Assembly: GCA_016212345.1 (NCBI GenBank)
Contig: JACRGM010000029.1
Span: forward strand, 1 to 5,409
From: Nitrospinota bacterium
GTDB taxonomy: Bacteria; Nitrospinota; Nitrospinia; SZUA-224
Direction: 5' to 3'
DNA length: 5,409 nt
Below, one piece after another: positions 4,356 through 5,409 of the stretch. Within the stretch, counting starts at the first letter, position 1. Each line of letters starts with the position of its first letter. The notes under the pieces were generated by a model. That model worked only from the letters and a program-made list of their open reading frames with translations. It did no database searches and was not told the origin of the DNA. A program made the translations under genes and the position numbers.

Positions 4356-5409
4356 AAAAGATAGAAAGAGACACCAGTAAATTTAGACAGATAATAAGAG
4401 GGAAGATAAAAAAGGAACTTAAGCAGTATATCACGAGAGGAGAATTGATCGGAAAAAGGGGAAGGAACCTGATCAGTATACCTATCCCTCAAATAGAGGT
4501 TCCACATTTCAAATATGGTTTTGAAGAGGTAGGTGGGGTCGGACAGGGAGAGGGAGAGATAGGGACACCTATAGGGTCTTCTGATAAACCAGGGATGGGA
4601 GATGGGAGAGCAGGAGATCAACCAGGGGAACATATATTAGAGGTCGAGATATCTTTAGAAGAGCTAGCCAAGATTATGGGAGAAGAGTTAGAGCTACCTC
4701 GTATCAAGCCAAGAGGAAAGAAAAATATAATAGAGGATAAAGATCGATATACTGGGATTAGACGTGTAGGGCCTGAATCTCTACGACACTTTAAACGTAC
4801 TTATAAACAATCATTAAAGAGGCAGATAATCTCTGGTAATTATAATCTTGAACATCCCAGAATTATCCCTATCAGAGAGGACAAGAGATACCTTTCATGG
4901 AAGACCACTCGTAACCCTGAGAGTAATGCAGTCATTATATATATGATGGATGTATCTGGCTCCATGGGTGATGATCAGAAAGAGATAGTAAGGATAGAAT
5001 CATTTTGGATAGACACATGGCTCCGTTTTAACTACAAGGGGACGGAATCGCGATATATTGTCCACGATGCAGTGGCAAAAGAGGTGAATAGAGATACCTT
5101 CTATTATACTAGAGAGAGTGGAGGGACTCTCATTTCATCTGCATATGAGTTATGTATCAAGATAATTGAGAGTGATTATCCCCCCTCGGAATGGAATATA
5201 TATCCATTTCATTTTTCAGATGGTGATAATTATATAACTGATAATGATCGCTGTACACAACTATTAGAGAAATGGCTTCTCCCTTACTCCAATATCTTCT
5301 GTTATGGACAGGTAGCAGGGTTCTATGGATCAGGGAAATTTCTACAGGATATAGAGGAATATTTCCACCATGAGGAAAAGCTCATAACATCCCATATTAA
5401 CAACAAAGA
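4349..5409 (+). CDS. yhbH: YhbH/YeaH family protein (UPF0229, DUF444) with VWA-like metal site; runs off the right edge
   Basis: This is the usual partner of PrkA: yeaH beside yeaG in E. coli and yhbH in Bacillus, required for normal sporulation or stationary-phase behaviour, with unknown biochemical function. The window holds 353 codons with no stop; family members are about 390-430 residues, so only a modest C-terminal part is missing. Seen directly: a basic N-terminus with KFRQIIRGKIKKELKQYI (11-28), IPIPQIEVPHFKYG (44-57), a glycine-rich flexible linker (about 62-93), a helical segment EISLEELAKIMGEELELP (100-117), then a von Willebrand A-like region. This carries MDVSGSM (200-206; D201, S203, S205), SGGT (257-260) and FSDGDN (289-294; D291), the MIDAS-type residues. 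WNIYPFHFSDGDN closely follows the equivalent E. coli segment. No strong Shine-Dalgarno precedes the ATG; GGTGTGG at 4331-4337 is the nearest purine-rich stretch. The start is supported by N-terminal family similarity and by the 36 bp gap after prkA. Co-transcription with prkA is likely, and spoVR may follow outside the window. Confidence 0.93.
   Translation, partial: MVKKIERDTSKFRQIIRGKIKKELKQYITRGELIGKRGRNLISIPIPQIEVPHFKYGFEEVGGVGQGEGEIGTPIGSSDKPGMGDGRAGDQPGEHILEVEISLEELAKIMGEELELPRIKPRGKKNIIEDKDRYTGIRRVGPESLRHFKRTYKQSLKRQIISGNYNLEHPRIIPIREDKRYLSWKTTRNPESNAVIIYMMDVSGSMGDDQKEIVRIESFWIDTWLRFNYKGTESRYIVHDAVAKEVNRDTFYYTRESGGTLISSAYELCIKIIESDYPPSEWNIYPFHFSDGDNYITDNDRCTQLLEKWLLPYSNIFCYGQVAGFYGSGKFLQDIEEYFHHEEKLITSHINNK

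Noticed and set aside
4343..4633. 96-codon minus-strand frame at the start of yhbH
   Set aside because: It is antisense to a well-supported yhbH reading frame and shows no recognisable motif of its own.

Overview
The window is a piece of a moderately AT-rich bacterial chromosome. Its genes use many ATA isoleucine and AGA/AGG arginine codons and have purine-rich coding strands. It holds four recognisable protein genes, two of them cut by the window ends, plus one possible very small gene. The gene families (ThiC, a TrpE/PabB-type chorismate enzyme, PrkA, YhbH/YeaH) are widespread in bacteria. PrkA is of the roughly 700-residue type with an N-terminal extension rather than the shorter E. coli YeaG form. 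This fits an uncultivated anaerobe-like lineage (for example Desulfobacterota or Nitrospirota-like), but the sequence alone does not fix the taxon.

Left half, minus strand: a full chorismate-utilising enzyme (438-1925, best read as PabB) is followed in the same direction by the N-terminal 84 codons of thiC (1-252). Both are cofactor-biosynthesis genes (folate and thiamine). The 185 bp between them contains a 125 bp near-palindrome (272-396), which looks like a dispersed REP/MITE-type element, and a 12 bp tandem repeat that runs through the pabB stop codon. No thiamine riboswitch is visible ahead of thiC.

Middle: a 266 bp AT-rich divergent intergenic region (1926-2191). It contains a promoter-like pair facing pabB, four heptad-spaced GTCTA-like repeats in the pabB leader, and a 34-codon open frame whose stop codon overlaps the prkA start as ATGA.

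Right half, plus strand: prkA (2192-4312), an AAA+ serine protein kinase, is followed 36 bp later by yhbH/yeaH (4349 to beyond the window end), a protein with a von Willebrand A-like metal site. This is the conserved PrkA-YhbH pair, often followed by spoVR, associated with starvation, stationary phase or sporulation in model bacteria. The 36 bp gap contains two mutually exclusive perfect hairpins, one of which would sequester the yhbH start codon.

No clearly new protein system is visible. The least explained parts are the long palindrome, the small ORF coupled to prkA, the alternative hairpins before yhbH, and the heptad repeats upstream of pabB.
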